Shown: positions 18,900 through 27,902, counted from the stretch's first letter. The stretch is DNA of 64,000 nt from Tianweitania aestuarii (GCF_018457165.1 NZ_JAFMNX010000005.1:124001-188000); one strand, 5' to 3'. Notes: a model not told the origin generated them from the sequence alone. Program-made: numbers and translations.

Positions 18900-18909
18900 A
18901 AGCGTGGTC

Positions 18910-19833
18910 ATGACGGGAAACGGAGCCCGCATCGAGGCTTTTCTCGAGATGATGGTGGCCGAGCGCGGGGCCAGCGAAAACACGCTGCAATCCTATCGCC
19001 GCGACCTGGAAGATGCAGCCGACACGGTGGCGGGGCCGCTTCATGAAGCAACGCCGCCGCAGCTGCGCGCTTATCTGGCTTCACTGTCCGCACGCGGCTT
19101 TGCGGCGAGTTCCCAGGCCAGGCGGCTGTCGGCCTTGCGGCAGTTCTTCAAGTTTCTCCATGCCGAAGGCGTGCGAGCGGACGATCCCACTGGTACGCTC
19201 GACATGCCGCGCAAGGATCGTCCGCTGCCGGTGACGCTCAGCGAGGGAAATGTCGGTGTTCTGCTGGACCACGCCGAGCAGGAGGTCGGGGAAGCTGCTA
19301 GTGACGATGCGCGCTTCGATGCCTTGCGCATGCATGCGCTGATCGAGGTGCTTTATGCCACGGGCCTACGCGTTTCGGAGCTGGTGTCGCTCCCGGTCAC
19401 GGTTGCCCGGCGCGACGAACGCTTCTTCTTCGTCAAGGGTAAGGGCAACAAGGAGCGGCTGGTGCCGCTGACGGCCAAGGCGCAGACGGCGATGAAGGCG
19501 TGGCTCGGTGCGCGGGCTGCAAAGCCGGCCTTCGCCGCAAGCCGCTTCCTGTTTCCGGCATCCTCGGAAAGCGGGCATCTGGCGCGGCAGGTTTTTGCCC
19601 GCGACCTCAAGGGACTGGCCGCGCGCGCCGGGTTAAACGCGTCCGATCTGTCGCCGCATGTGCTGCGTCATGCCTTTGCCAGCCACCTCTTGCAGAACGG
19701 TGCGGACCTTCGCGCGGTGCAGCAATTGCTGGGTCATGCCGACATTTCCACCACCCAGATCTATACGCATGTGCTGGAAAAGCGGCTGATCGCGCTGGTG
19801 AATGACCATCATCCGCTTGCCGACCAGGGCTGA
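18910..19833 (+). CDS. xerD: Site-specific tyrosine recombinase XerD
   Basis: A 307-residue recombinase that with XerC resolves chromosome dimers at dif under FtsK control. The N-terminal SAM-like core-binding domain covers about residues 5-90. Catalytic residues are Arg154 (ATGLRVSEL), Lys178 (KGKGNKE), His250 and Arg253 (HVLRH), His276 (LGHADI) and Tyr285 (IYTHV). The start ATG at 18910 ([11 protein letters not shown]) gives the usual length; the open frame begins at 18775 inside the small upstream gene. XerD rather than XerC is chosen by sequence style and by its place before accA. Confidence 0.92.
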   Translation: MTGNGARIEAFLEMMVAERGASENTLQSYRRDLEDAADTVAGPLHEATPPQLRAYLASLSARGFAASSQARRLSALRQFFKFLHAEGVRADDPTGTLDMPRKDRPLPVTLSEGNVGVLLDHAEQEVGEAASDDARFDALRMHALIEVLYATGLRVSELVSLPVTVARRDERFFFVKGKGNKERLVPLTAKAQTAMKAWLGARAAKPAFAASRFLFPASSESGHLARQVFARDLKGLAARAGLNASDLSPHVLRHAFASHLLQNGADLRAVQQLLGHADISTTQIYTHVLEKRLIALVNDHHPLADQG

Positions 19834-19938
19834 GCGGGCTATTTGCCAGCCAAGCCCGGAACGGGTATTCCCTATTGTTTCCGTTTGACGGGCAGTGTTT
19901 TCAAGGTTTCCTGGGTTCCGAGGGTTCTGGCCAGCCGC

Positions 19939-20889
19939 ATGTACAACTATCTCGATTTCGAAAAGCCGGTCGCCGACCTCGAAGGCAAGATCGTTGAACT
20001 CAAGAAAATGAGTGAGAACGGCGGCGCGGTTGATGTGGCGGACGAGATTTCGCGGCTGGAAAAGCGCTCGCGCGATGCCCTGCGCGATGCCTACAAGGCC
20101 CTGACCCCATGGCAGAAGGCGCAGGTTGCGCGCCATCCGGACCGTCCGCATTGCGTCGATTACATCGCCGAGCTGATGACCGATTACACGCCGCTGGCCG
20201 GCGATCGCGCCTTCGGCGAAGACAATGCCCTGCTGTGCGGCTTTGCCCGCTTCCGCGGTGAGCCCGTTGCGGTGATCGGCCAGGAAAAGGGCACCGATAC
20301 CCAAAGCCGCCTCAAGCACAATTTCGGCATGGCGCGGCCCGAAGGCTATCGCAAGGCCGTGCGCATCATGGAAATGGCCGACAAGTTCGGTATTCCGCTG
20401 ATTTCGCTGGTGGACACCGCCGGCGCTTATCCCGGCATCGGCGCAGAAGAACGCGGCCAGGCTGAAGCCATTGCGCGCTCCACATCGGCCTGCCTTGGTT
20501 TGCGCGTGCCCAATATTTCCGTGATCATCGGCGAAGGTGGTTCGGGCGGCGCGATTGCGATCGCGACGGCGAACAAGGTTTATATGCTGGAGCACTCGAT
20601 CTATTCGGTAATCTCGCCGGAGGGCGCTGCTTCTATTCTGTGGCACGATTCCACGCGTGCCCGCGACGCGGCCACCAACATGAAGATCACCGCCCAGGAC
20701 CTTCTGGAAATGAAGGTGATCGACGGCATCATCGCAGAACCGCTGGGCGGCGCGCATCGCGGACGCGAAGCGATCATGCAGGCGGCCGGCGAACAGATCG
20801 CAGCCGGTTTCCGCGAGCTTGCCGAAAGCACGCAGGATTATCGCGAGCATCGCCGCGACAAGTTCCTCGCCATCGGGCGCACGCTTTAA
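19939..20889 (+). CDS. accA: Acetyl-CoA carboxylase carboxyltransferase subunit alpha
   Basis: A 316-residue subunit that with AccD transfers the carboxyl group from carboxybiotin to acetyl-CoA, the first step of fatty acid synthesis. It begins MYNYLDFEKPVADLEGKI, then shows FARFRGEPVAVIGQEKG, RIMEMADKFGIPLISLVDTAGAYPG (about residues 150-175) and GEGGSGGAIAI, ending normally. The start ATG at 19939 matches the family; the longer frame from 19843 is not used. Confidence 0.97.
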   Translation: MYNYLDFEKPVADLEGKIVELKKMSENGGAVDVADEISRLEKRSRDALRDAYKALTPWQKAQVARHPDRPHCVDYIAELMTDYTPLAGDRAFGEDNALLCGFARFRGEPVAVIGQEKGTDTQSRLKHNFGMARPEGYRKAVRIMEMADKFGIPLISLVDTAGAYPGIGAEERGQAEAIARSTSACLGLRVPNISVIIGEGGSGGAIAIATANKVYMLEHSIYSVISPEGAASILWHDSTRARDAATNMKITAQDLLEMKVIDGIIAEPLGGAHRGREAIMQAAGEQIAAGFRELAESTQDYREHRRDKFLAIGRTL

Positions 20890-21100
20890 GCGGTCTTGGG
20901 CCGGCGTGGCATGCACTGCGGAGGGTGCCTGCCACAAAATTGCCGCTACGGTACGTTTCAAGCTGCCGGCATAGGGATTACCGAGGGGCGGCAATTTCCA
21001 GGGCTTGTTGTAATCTTTTGTAAGGGTTAACGGCTCTAGACTGCCATCTTCTCGGGGTGAAAAGCCCCTCGTTCGTGGTCACTGGAAACGTTCTGCCGCC

Positions 21101-22327
21101 ATGCCGCTTCGCCTTCTTCGCGCCAGTCTGATCCTGTCCGCCGTCGTTCTCGCCGGCTGCAACGGATCGATCGACGACATCGCTCCCAAAGCGAACCAGG
21201 AGCTGTCGCCCAAGCTCATTTCCGACATGAAGACCAAGGGTATGGCGAAGACGTCGCCGATCATGGTCCGGATCTTCAAGGAAGAGGGCAAGCTCGAAGT
21301 CTGGAAGCAGAAGAATACGGGCCGCTATGACATGCTGGCCTCCTACGACATCTGCAAATGGTCGGGTAAGCTCGGACCGAAATATGTCGAAGGCGATCGC
21401 CAGGCGCCGGAAGGGTTCTATACCGTTCAGCCCGGCCAGATGAACCCGAACTCGTCTTTCTATCTGTCGTTCAACATCGGCTTTCCCAACGCCTATGACC
21501 GCGTTCACGGCCGCACCGGCCAGCATCTGATGGTGCATGGCGCGTGCTCGTCGTCGGGCTGTTATTCGATGACCGACGCGCAGGTCGCGCAGATCTATGC
21601 GCTGGCGCGCGAAGCCTTCAAGGGCGGCCAGACCTCGTTCCAGATCCAGGCCTTTCCGTTCCGCATGACGGCCGCCAACATGGCCCGCTACAAGGATGAT
21701 CCGAACTACGCGTTCTGGACCATGCTGAAGGAAGGCTACGACCACTTCGAGATCACCAAGGTGCCGCCGAAGGTCGATGTCTGCGAAAAGCGCTATGTGT
21801 TCAACCAGCTATCCGATCAGCCGATGTCGGCAGCCGGCGCATGCCCGGCGACCGCGCAGCCAGAAGCCCTGCAGACCGCCTACCAGACCTACACCAAGAC
21901 CTATCAGGCAGCGTTCAGCACGGCTGCGAACGGAGGTTCCAAGCTCGCCCCGATGTCGTCGATCGGCGGCCTGAAGGAAGCGGCTCTCGTTGCCGAATGG
22001 AGCAAGAAGCGGTCGCGCGGCGAACGTGTTCCAATGGAGCCGCCGTCGTTGAACCGCGACGGTTCGGTGACGCAGACCGAACGCATGGGCCGAATCGATT
22101 CGCCTGCCGGCCGCAAGATGGCGGCGCTCGAGGCCGAGAAGGAAGCCAAGGAAAAGGCCGCAGCCGCCGAAAAGGCGCAGGCCGTTGCTGCCGCACTTCC
22201 ACCGGCAGCACCGGTGCCTGCCGCCGCGCAGGTGACGCCGATGGCCGTGTCGCCCGAAACCGGCGTCGCCGAGCCAAGTGCCGGCTTCCTGTCGGGTCTG
22301 CGCCGCCGCATGGCTTCAACCAACTGA
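21101..22327 (+). CDS. L,D-transpeptidase / murein amidase lipoprotein (YafK/DpaA-like)
   Basis: A 408-residue protein with a lipoprotein signal ending in VVLAGC (Cys20). The YkuD-type catalytic site is at residues 146-156: HGACSSSGCYSM, with His146 and Cys154. The SRTP-like block KWSGKLGPKYVEGDRQAPEGFY places it in the YafK group. DpaA of E. coli cuts Braun lipoprotein from peptidoglycan, while other YkuD enzymes make 3-3 crosslinks, so the direction of the reaction is open. The last 100 residues are Ala/Pro/Lys-rich and low in complexity. It stands alone between accA and the TusA-like gene. Confidence 0.88.
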   Translation: MPLRLLRASLILSAVVLAGCNGSIDDIAPKANQELSPKLISDMKTKGMAKTSPIMVRIFKEEGKLEVWKQKNTGRYDMLASYDICKWSGKLGPKYVEGDRQAPEGFYTVQPGQMNPNSSFYLSFNIGFPNAYDRVHGRTGQHLMVHGACSSSGCYSMTDAQVAQIYALAREAFKGGQTSFQIQAFPFRMTAANMARYKDDPNYAFWTMLKEGYDHFEITKVPPKVDVCEKRYVFNQLSDQPMSAAGACPATAQPEALQTAYQTYTKTYQAAFSTAANGGSKLAPMSSIGGLKEAALVAEWSKKRSRGERVPMEPPSLNRDGSVTQTERMGRIDSPAGRKMAALEAEKEAKEKAAAAEKAQAVAAALPPAAPVPAAAQVTPMAVSPETGVAEPSAGFLSGLRRRMASTN

Positions 22328-22349
22328 TCCGCGCAGGCGGTCGGCTTCC

Positions 22350-22574
22350 TTGAGCGTCGAAATCTATGATCTGCGCGGGCTGAACTGCCCGCTACCCGTT
22401 CTGCGCACCACCAAGCGTCTTGCGGGCATGGCATCCGGCGCGATCCTGGTAGTCGAGACCACCGATCCCCTGGCCAGCCTCGACATTCCCGCCTTTTGCC
22501 GGGACAAGGGGCACCAGCTCGTGTCCGTTGAGGCAACGGACAGCGGGCATCGCTTTACGATCGTGAAGGGCTGA
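22350..22574 (+). CDS. TusA/SirA-family sulfurtransferase-like protein
   Basis: A 74-residue protein of the TusA fold: IYDLRGLNCPLPVLRTTKRL with the CPxP motif that carries persulfide sulfur, and TTDPLASLDIPAFCRDKGHQL. TusA passes sulfur to tRNA thiolation and molybdopterin pathways; members without the rest of the Tus system may have other tasks. The start is a TTG at 22350, because the family begins five residues before DLRGL. It lies 22 bases after the L,D-transpeptidase gene. Confidence 0.85.
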   Translation: MSVEIYDLRGLNCPLPVLRTTKRLAGMASGAILVVETTDPLASLDIPAFCRDKGHQLVSVEATDSGHRFTIVKG

Positions 22575-22590
22575 GGCGGCTAACGGATCT

Positions 22591-23709
22591 TCAGATCTTC
22601 AGCCCGGCAATCGCGAGCGGGTTTTCCGTCATGGCGGCGCGGTCGGGGGTGTCGATTGACGGGCGGCTGGTGAGGGTGGCGAAGAGTTTGCGCACGTAGT
22701 CTTCCGGCACATCCTTGGTGATCAGCACCATGCGGGTTCCGCGCGGGCCTTCCGGCCATTGGGGCAGACGGGCCGGGGGATGCAGGATGGTCTGCACGCC
22801 GTGCAACACGAGCGGATGGGCCGGATCTTCGCTGAGCTCGATGATGCCCTTCATGCGAAGGAGGCGCTCGCCATAGCTGGCCTGCAGCAGGTCAACGAAC
22901 ATTTCCACCGCAGCACTCGGGATCGGACCCGGATGGGTCAGCGAAAAGGTGCGGATGCTGTCGTCGTGGTGATGGTGATGATGATGGTCGCCATGGTCAT
23001 GACCGTGGTGGTCGTGGTCGTGATGATCATGGTGGTGCGCTTCTTCATGAGCGGCCTGGCCGAGCCAGCGCTGCACATCCACGCTCTTCGTTTCGGGGTC
23101 ATAAAGCCCGCAAGACAAAAGCGCGACCAGATCGTCGTTGTTCGATGTTTGCCGAATATCGGCATTGGGATTGAGGGCCTTCAAGGCCGAACGCAGATCA
23201 GCGGTGGCTTGAGGGTCGGCGAGGTCGGTCTTGGTCAGAACCAGCCGATCGGCCACCGCCACCTGCTTCACCGCCTCGGGATGCGCATCGAGCGTGCGGG
23301 TGCCGTGCACGGCATCCACCGTCGTCACCACGCCGTCGAGCCGCAGCGTGCGCACGAGGATCGGATGCGCCATGAGAGCATGCAGAACCGGTGCGGGATC
23401 GGCCAGGCCGGTTGTCTCGATCACGATGCGCTTCATGGCGGCGATGCGGCCGTCGCGCAGGCGCTCCACGAGGTCGCTCAGTGTGTCCACCAGCTCGCCG
23501 CGCACGGTGCAGCAAAGACAGCCGCCCGCCAGTTCGATGATGCCGTCGGTCGCGCTTTCCACCAGCGCATGGTCGATCGAGACTTCGCCGAACTCGTTGA
23601 CGATCACCGCCGTATCGGCAAGCTGCGGATCCTTGAGCAGGCGGTTGAGCAGCGTAGTTTTGCCCGAACCGAGAAAGCCGGTCAGGACGGAAACGGGAAT
23701 GGGAAACAC
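22591..23709 (-). CDS. CobW/ZNG1-like GTPase with His-rich metal-binding insert
   Basis: A 372-residue G3E GTPase. Walker A GFLGSGKT is at 11-18, [11 protein letters not shown] near 38-47, the metal motif CLCC at 64-67 and the guanine-specificity TKTD near 159. Residues 221-248 form an insert with 18 histidines out of 28, typical of metallochaperones that load zinc or cobalt. The C-terminal CobW domain follows. Not being beside the cob genes, it is more likely a zinc chaperone than a cobalamin-specific one. The start is a GTG at 23709, five bases after the D,D-carboxypeptidase gene, so the two form an operon. Confidence 0.88.
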   Translation of the reverse strand: MFPIPVSVLTGFLGSGKTTLLNRLLKDPQLADTAVIVNEFGEVSIDHALVESATDGIIELAGGCLCCTVRGELVDTLSDLVERLRDGRIAAMKRIVIETTGLADPAPVLHALMAHPILVRTLRLDGVVTTVDAVHGTRTLDAHPEAVKQVAVADRLVLTKTDLADPQATADLRSALKALNPNADIRQTSNNDDLVALLSCGLYDPETKSVDVQRWLGQAAHEEAHHHDHHDHDHHGHDHGDHHHHHHHDDSIRTFSLTHPGPIPSAAVEMFVDLLQASYGERLLRMKGIIELSEDPAHPLVLHGVQTILHPPARLPQWPEGPRGTRMVLITKDVPEDYVRKLFATLTSRPSIDTPDRAAMTENPLAIAGLKI

Positions 23710-23714
23710 TGAAC

Positions 23715-24827
23715 TCAGCCGCCTTGTTCAACCGCGCCGGCATTGGATGCCGTATCCGGCGCATAATCGGGCCGTGGGGTCGGGATCGGCACATCGGCAT
23801 AGCGCGGCTGCGTCGACTTCGGACCCGTTGCGCCGCCGAGCGCCACGCTGACCACGACGCGCGGCCGGGTCATTTCGGTGATGAAGGGGGAGGGCACCAG
23901 CGGATTGCCTTCGGCGTCGCGGGTCTTGGCGATACGCTTTTGCGCTTCTTCGGTGCAGATCTCGGGACGCATGTTGCCGGGGGTGGTCAGGTCCTGGCCG
24001 CTGCGCGGAAGGTCTGCCAGCAGAGGGGCTCCGTCCGGCGACTTGCCGAAGCCTTCGGTCAGAAGCTCGGCGGTGCGGTAATCGCGCGCATCGGGCGACA
24101 CGGCGCCGAGCACGACCGCCATGATCTGCCGGTTGTTGCGTGTCGCACTTGCCACCACGTTGAAGCCGGCCGGACAGGTGTAACCGGTCTTCATGCCGTC
24201 CGCACCTTCATAGCGGCCGATCAAGCCGTTGTGGTTGGGGATCACCTGATCGCCGGCAGCAATCGCCTCGATGTCGAAGTAATCGGCATATTGCGGGAAG
24301 TCGCGACGCAGCGCTGTGGCCAGAACCGCGATGTCGTGCGCGCTGGTGTAATGGTTGTCGTCATGAAGGCCGTGCGCGTTCATGAAATGCGAGCCGTTCA
24401 TGCCCAGACGCGCCGCTTCCTTGTTCATGCGCTCGGCAAAGCCTGCAACCGAGCCGCCGACATTTTCGGCGAGTGCCGTGGTCACGTCATTGGCCGACTT
24501 CACCATCATGATCTTCAGCGCATTGTCCACCGACAGCACGGAGCCTTCCGGATAGCCCATCTTGCTCGGCGGTTCCCTTGTCGCCTTTTTGCTGATCTCG
24601 ATCGGCGACAAAAGCGTGATCTCGCCGGCCTGAATGGCGCGGAAGGTCACGTAAACCGACATCAGCTTGGTGAGGGATGCCGGATACCAGCGCTTATAGG
24701 CGTCTTCCTGCTCGAGAACCTTGCCTGTGGCGGTGTCCACCACGATCGACGGGCCGGCCGCGGCCTGGCCATGAAGCGCGGTCAGCAAACCTGCGGAAAG
24801 AAGCGCGGCAAACAGCTTTCTGGTCAA
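23715..24827 (-). CDS. D-alanyl-D-alanine carboxypeptidase (DacF/PBP5-like)
   Basis: A serine peptidase of the S11 family that trims the terminal D-Ala from peptidoglycan stem peptides. The three active-site motifs are present: SLTK near residue 50 ([10 protein letters not shown]), SAN ([14 protein letters not shown]) and KTG ([11 protein letters not shown]). The start is uncertain: a TTG at 24827 opens into a clear signal peptide ([25 protein letters not shown]), while another TTG at 24890 adds 21 residues. About 370 residues with the shorter start. The last 60 residues are Pro-rich and lack a clear amphipathic membrane anchor. Confidence 0.88.
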   Translation of the reverse strand: MTRKLFAALLSAGLLTALHGQAAAGPSIVVDTATGKVLEQEDAYKRWYPASLTKLMSVYVTFRAIQAGEITLLSPIEISKKATREPPSKMGYPEGSVLSVDNALKIMMVKSANDVTTALAENVGGSVAGFAERMNKEAARLGMNGSHFMNAHGLHDDNHYTSAHDIAVLATALRRDFPQYADYFDIEAIAAGDQVIPNHNGLIGRYEGADGMKTGYTCPAGFNVVASATRNNRQIMAVVLGAVSPDARDYRTAELLTEGFGKSPDGAPLLADLPRSGQDLTTPGNMRPEICTEEAQKRIAKTRDAEGNPLVPSPFITEMTRPRVVVSVALGGATGPKSTQPRYADVPIPTPRPDYAPDTASNAGAVEQGG

Positions 24828-25028
24828 AGATCCGGGTCCGTGCCTTGGGAAGTTGCGGAGACTATACAGCGAGGTTTGGCAGGAATCCAAACGCTGAGTG
24901 CCGTTAAAACGTCATCTTGGCTTCAAGAAGGCAAGGCCGGCCCGGCCAAGGCGCGGATGCCAAGCCTCGCTTGACCGCGCTCACGCGCAAGCTATAGCCT
25001 TCAGGCTTGTTTATCGGAGTGCCTTTTC

Positions 25029-26198
25029 ATGCCTATCCTCAATCGTGCCGCCGAACTGCAGGACGAGGTCACGGGCTGGCGCCGGACGCTTCATGCGCGG
25101 CCCGAACTGATGTTCGATCTGCATGAAACGGCGGCCTTCGTGGAAGGCAAGCTTCGGGAATTCGGCTGCGACACGGTTGAAACCGGCTTTGCGAAAACCG
25201 GCGTGGTGGCCCTGATCAAGGGGCGGCTGGGCGATGGTCCGACGCTTGGCCTGCGCTCCGACATGGACGCGCTGCCGCTGACCGAGATCACCGGCGCGCC
25301 ATACGCATCAGAAACGCCGGGCGCGATGCATGCCTGCGGCCATGACGGCCACACGGCCATGCTTCTGGGCGCCGCCAAATATCTCGCCGAAACCCGCAAC
25401 TTCGCAGGCACCGTCGCCGTGATCTTCCAGCCCGCCGAAGAAGGCGGCGGTGGCGGGCGCGTGATGGTGGAAGAAGGCATCATGGAGCGCTTCAACATCG
25501 AGACGGTCTATGGCATGCACAACAAGCCCGGTCTGCCGGTTGGCCAATTCGCGATCCGGCCAGGCCCGATCATGGCGGCAACGGCCGAGTTCACGATCAC
25601 GATCAAGGGCCGCGGCGGCCATGCGGCCATGCCGTATCGCACGATCGATCCGATCGTGATCGGCAGCCAGCTCGTGCAGGCGCTGCAGACTTTCGTGTCG
25701 CGCAACACCGATCCGATCGATTCCGCCGTTCTGTCCGTCACCAAGTTCCATGGCGGCGATGCCTACAACATCATCCCCGAACAGGTGGAACTGGCCGGCA
25801 CGGTGCGCACGCTTCGCACCGAAGTGGCCGCCTATGCACGCGACCGGATCGTGGCGATCTGCGAAGGCTTAGGCGCGGCCAACGATGCGACCATCGATGT
25901 GGACTACCATTTCAACTATCCCGTGACCTTCAACCACGCCGAACAAGCGCAGTTCGCCGGCGAAACGGCGATCGCGATTGCCGGCGCAGACGGCGTCGAC
26001 CTCGCCGTCGACCCGATGATGGCCGGCGAAGACTTCTCCTACATGCTGGAAAAGCGCCCGGGCGCCTTCATCTTCGTGGGCAACGGCGACAGCGCCGGTC
26101 TCCACAACCCCGCCTACGACTTCAACGACGAAGCGATCCCGTATGGCATCAGCTATTGGGTCAGGCTTGCCGAAACGGCGCTTGGCAAAAGGACCTAG
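25029..26198 (+). CDS. M20 family amidohydrolase (hippurate hydrolase/HipO-like)
   Basis: A 389-residue metal-dependent amidohydrolase. It shows HARPELMFDLHETA near residue 18, LGLRSDMDALPL near 75, MHACGHDGHTAMLLGAAKYL near 100 (metal-binding His-Asp), FQPAEEGGGG near 138 and MAGEDFSYMLEKRPGAF near 345. The family removes acyl groups from amino acids or cleaves N-acetyl/hippurate-type substrates; the substrate here is unknown. A GGAG ribosome-binding site precedes the ATG at 25029. It is the last chromosomal gene before the tRNA-Arg that hosts the island. Confidence 0.9.
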   Translation: MPILNRAAELQDEVTGWRRTLHARPELMFDLHETAAFVEGKLREFGCDTVETGFAKTGVVALIKGRLGDGPTLGLRSDMDALPLTEITGAPYASETPGAMHACGHDGHTAMLLGAAKYLAETRNFAGTVAVIFQPAEEGGGGGRVMVEEGIMERFNIETVYGMHNKPGLPVGQFAIRPGPIMAATAEFTITIKGRGGHAAMPYRTIDPIVIGSQLVQALQTFVSRNTDPIDSAVLSVTKFHGGDAYNIIPEQVELAGTVRTLRTEVAAYARDRIVAICEGLGAANDATIDVDYHFNYPVTFNHAEQAQFAGETAIAIAGADGVDLAVDPMMAGEDFSYMLEKRPGAFIFVGNGDSAGLHNPAYDFNDEAIPYGISYWVRLAETALGKRT

Positions 26199-26274
26199 GC
26201 GCTCACGCTTCGTTTCATCCACGCACGACCATGCTTGCCTGTTCTTGGCCGAACAGGCTATGAAACGCCGGAGT

Positions 26275-26351
26275 GGTCCCGTAGCTCAGTAGGATAGAGC
26301 GACAGATTCCTAATCTGTAGGTCGCTGGTTCGATCCCAGCCGGGATCACCA
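26275..26351 (+). tRNA. tRNA-Arg (anticodon CCT), island integration site
   Basis: The acceptor stem GGTCCCG pairs with CGGGATC (one G-T wobble). The D arm is TAGCTCAGTAGGATAGAGC-type. The anticodon arm ACAGA-TTCCTAA-TCTGT carries the anticodon CCT at 26309-26311. The T arm is GCTGG-TTCGATC-CCAGC and the CCA end is encoded. The T-arm half differs from the detached 3' half at 36121-36165 by two compensated base pairs, which suggests that the present 3' half came with the island. Confidence 0.95.
26307..26323 (+). repeat. Left attachment core (attL), 17 bp
   Basis: TTCCTAATCTGTAGGTC runs from the anticodon loop of tRNA-Arg to the start of the variable/T region and is repeated exactly at 36121-36137. 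This is the usual position for tyrosine-integrase crossover in tRNA genes. Confidence 0.85.
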
Positions 26352-26479
26352 AATTTCTCTTATATTATCAGGCGCTTGAAGGTTGAAGTTGGGTGCTGAG
26401 CCCCTGCTCATCCAATCCAATTTGTTACCCCTAAGTACCTGCAATTCCTTGCGATTACGGGCTTTGCCAGCTAGTCCAT

Positions 26480-26497
26480 GCAACATATATGCGACAT
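26480..26497 (+). repeat. Candidate integrase arm-type site, left copy
   Basis: GCAACATATATGCGACAT matches GCAACATGCGTGCGACAT at 36065-36082 in 15 of 18 positions. One copy lies about 130 bases inside the left junction and the other about 40 bases inside the right junction, as arm-binding sites of tyrosine integrases do. Inferred from pattern only. Confidence 0.4.
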
Positions 26498-26588
26498 GAG
26501 AGCAGTCTGCTGCCCTATTTCCGACGAGGCTGAAGTTCAACAGCCTTAATCCCATCCAGTGGGTGTTATGTTGATCGGGGGAAATATA

Positions 26589-26606
26589 GTTGCAACATGT
26601 TGCAAC
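26589..26606. promoter_or_regulatory. 18 bp perfect palindrome, candidate operator
   Basis: GTTGCAACATGTTGCAAC equals its own reverse complement. It ends ten bases before TTGACG and about 80 bases before the excisionase-like gene, a good place for a repressor or for recombination-directionality factor binding. A related TTGCAT-CGA-ATGCAA inverted repeat occurs at 34589-34603 in the same island. Confidence 0.5.
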
Positions 26607-26683
26607 CAAAAGATGTTGACGCTTCGTATATACAAGTATTACTGGGGAGCTCCCGCAGCAACTAGTAATTACGGAGCGTTACC

Positions 26684-26890
26684 ATGAATACCGATTTACC
26701 CAATGACAACACGCGTGATGTCTCAGACCTCGTTTGGGGTCTTGATGAAATAAGTCATCTACTTGGTAGAACTAGGCGTCAAACGCACTTCCTCCTCATC
26801 GGAGGGCACATCCCACCTGCTAGGAAGCTTGGAGGCAGATGGGTAGTGTCGAAGCGTGCACTTACAGCGTTTTTTCAAAACGTGTGTTGA
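26684..26890 (+). CDS. Helix-turn-helix excisionase-like DNA-binding protein
   Basis: A 68-residue protein. VWGLDEISHLLGRTRRQTHF looks like the first two helices of a winged MerR/AlpA/Xis-type helix-turn-helix, followed by GGHIPPARKLGGRWVVSKRAL, the wing with the typical Gly-Gly-Arg-Trp. Proteins of this kind in islands act as recombination directionality factors or as repressors of the integrase. Location as the first gene of the island, opposite the integrase end, fits. Its last codons overlap the frame of the following gene, which starts at 26899. Confidence 0.75.
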   Translation: MNTDLPNDNTRDVSDLVWGLDEISHLLGRTRRQTHFLLIGGHIPPARKLGGRWVVSKRALTAFFQNVC

Positions 26891-26898
26891 TACCAGCC

Positions 26899-27570
26899 AT
26901 GACGATGTCAGAAACCGATGATTACGACGGCCCCACGTCGAGCGCTCTAGGGTCTGCTGAGTGGATAGTGTGCCCAGAAGCAGACTTTTTTAACCGGTTA
27001 TGTCCCGTGCCTATAGATCGTTCGGCCCAGATAAGAGGGCTTTCTCACGACCAGACTGTGAGAATAAGAAAAGCTTTCAGGAGCGGCTACAACACTCTTC
27101 AGCAGCGCTGGCGTTCAAAGGCGTTTTTTGCTGCTAAAGAATTGACCAAAGGAGAGAATGTAGTCTGGCAGGCAATCAGCTTGAAAACGCTTCGCTTCAA
27201 CAAGTTCTTCGAGAAGATACCTCGCAGGCTTTTCGTTGAAGGGCAACGTAACTCCCAAGGCGATCTCTATGAGGATTTATGTGGCGATGCTCTTCTGCCA
27301 GAAACTGGGCTTGATGATAGTGGTCTTAGTAAGGCGTTAAGGAGACTGATGGCGCGAGGCGACTGGATAGAGCGGTTCGAGAGTGATCGGCATCCGTTAT
27401 ACGGGACATCTACGGTCTACTCAGTCGTGATGCTGAACGAGATCGTTGATGTCATGTCTGGGGAAGCTGCCGGACTTTTAGGAAACAACAGCATTCTCAC
27501 TTCCTCGGTCATAGAGCAGATTTCCAATCAAGCCGAACGTTTGCGGCAACGGGCAAGGGTATCGGGCTAG
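26899..27570 (+). CDS. Island protein of unknown function
   Basis: A 223-residue protein that I do not recognise. The start ATG at 26899 (MTMSETDD) lies eight bases after the excisionase-like gene, so the two are probably co-transcribed; the open frame starts earlier at 26839 but inside that gene. The segment around residues 125-170 (GLDDSGLSKALRRLMARGDWIERF, then GTSTVYSVVMLNEIV) has the shape of a winged helix. The last 30 residues form a charged helix (QISNQAERLRQRARV). No enzyme motif is seen. Possibilities are a regulator or a replication-type protein. Codon use is AT-richer than the chromosome. Confidence 0.6.
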   Translation: MTMSETDDYDGPTSSALGSAEWIVCPEADFFNRLCPVPIDRSAQIRGLSHDQTVRIRKAFRSGYNTLQQRWRSKAFFAAKELTKGENVVWQAISLKTLRFNKFFEKIPRRLFVEGQRNSQGDLYEDLCGDALLPETGLDDSGLSKALRRLMARGDWIERFESDRHPLYGTSTVYSVVMLNEIVDVMSGEAAGLLGNNSILTSSVIEQISNQAERLRQRARVSG

Positions 27571-27902
27571 CTCGCCCGTTTGCAGGGACGGATGGCATAC
27601 CGTCCGTAGATACGGGGAGGCGGAACGTCTCTGGAGACGGCTTGGTCCCCGTACACATGAACGGAACCAAACAGAGAAACAAAAACATAAAAGATCAAAG
27701 CTCTAAAACCCTACCGCTTCGCGGGGGACTGTTGGTCCGGAAGGCTTCCGGAAGAGGTTCGCACAGGTTTTCGAGCACCGTCTCTGGAGACGGTGTGAAG
27801 CACAAGCCGAGTTCGACGCCGTCGATTAAAAGGGTGTCCAACCCAGTTTTCTGGCGAATGCGAAGTTTCGCGTGCTTTGGATTGAATTTTGCCGCCTCAC
27901 TC
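27571..27902. other. Non-coding region with strong inverted repeats between convergent genes
   Basis: 332 bases between the unknown gene (plus) and the subtilase (minus). It holds two copies of CGTCTCTGGAGACGG (27626-27640 and 27779-27793). The second lies in a perfect 9 bp-stem hairpin, CACCGTCTC-TG-GAGACGGTG (27776-27795). Another palindrome, TCCGGAAG-G-CTTCCGGA, is at 27736-27752. They could end transcription from both sides. A 102-codon frame at 27642-27950 runs into the subtilase 3' end and is not credible. Confidence 0.6.
27776..27795. terminator. Perfect 9 bp-stem hairpin between convergent island genes
   Basis: CACCGTCTC and GAGACGGTG pair with a two-base loop. The inner 15 bases repeat at 27626-27640. 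It lies where both transcripts converge, so a shared terminator is possible, although no T run follows on either strand. Confidence 0.4.

Larger units (their letters stand above)
26352..26683. other. Island left-end non-coding region
   Basis: 332 bases without a convincing gene; the longest frame here (26346-26609, minus) has no recognisable features. It contains a possible integrase arm site at 26480-26497, a perfect palindrome at 26589-26606 and a TTGACG box at 26616-26621 that could drive the excisionase-like gene. Confidence 0.6.

Noticed and set aside
22970-23050. Dense ATG/GTG repeat tract resembling a simple repeat array
   Set aside because: It is the coding strand complement of the His-rich insert of the CobW GTPase, not an independent repeat or CRISPR.
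26346-26609. 87-codon minus-strand frame at the island left end
   Set aside because: It starts next to the possible operator and runs into the tRNA end, with no ribosome-binding site or family features.
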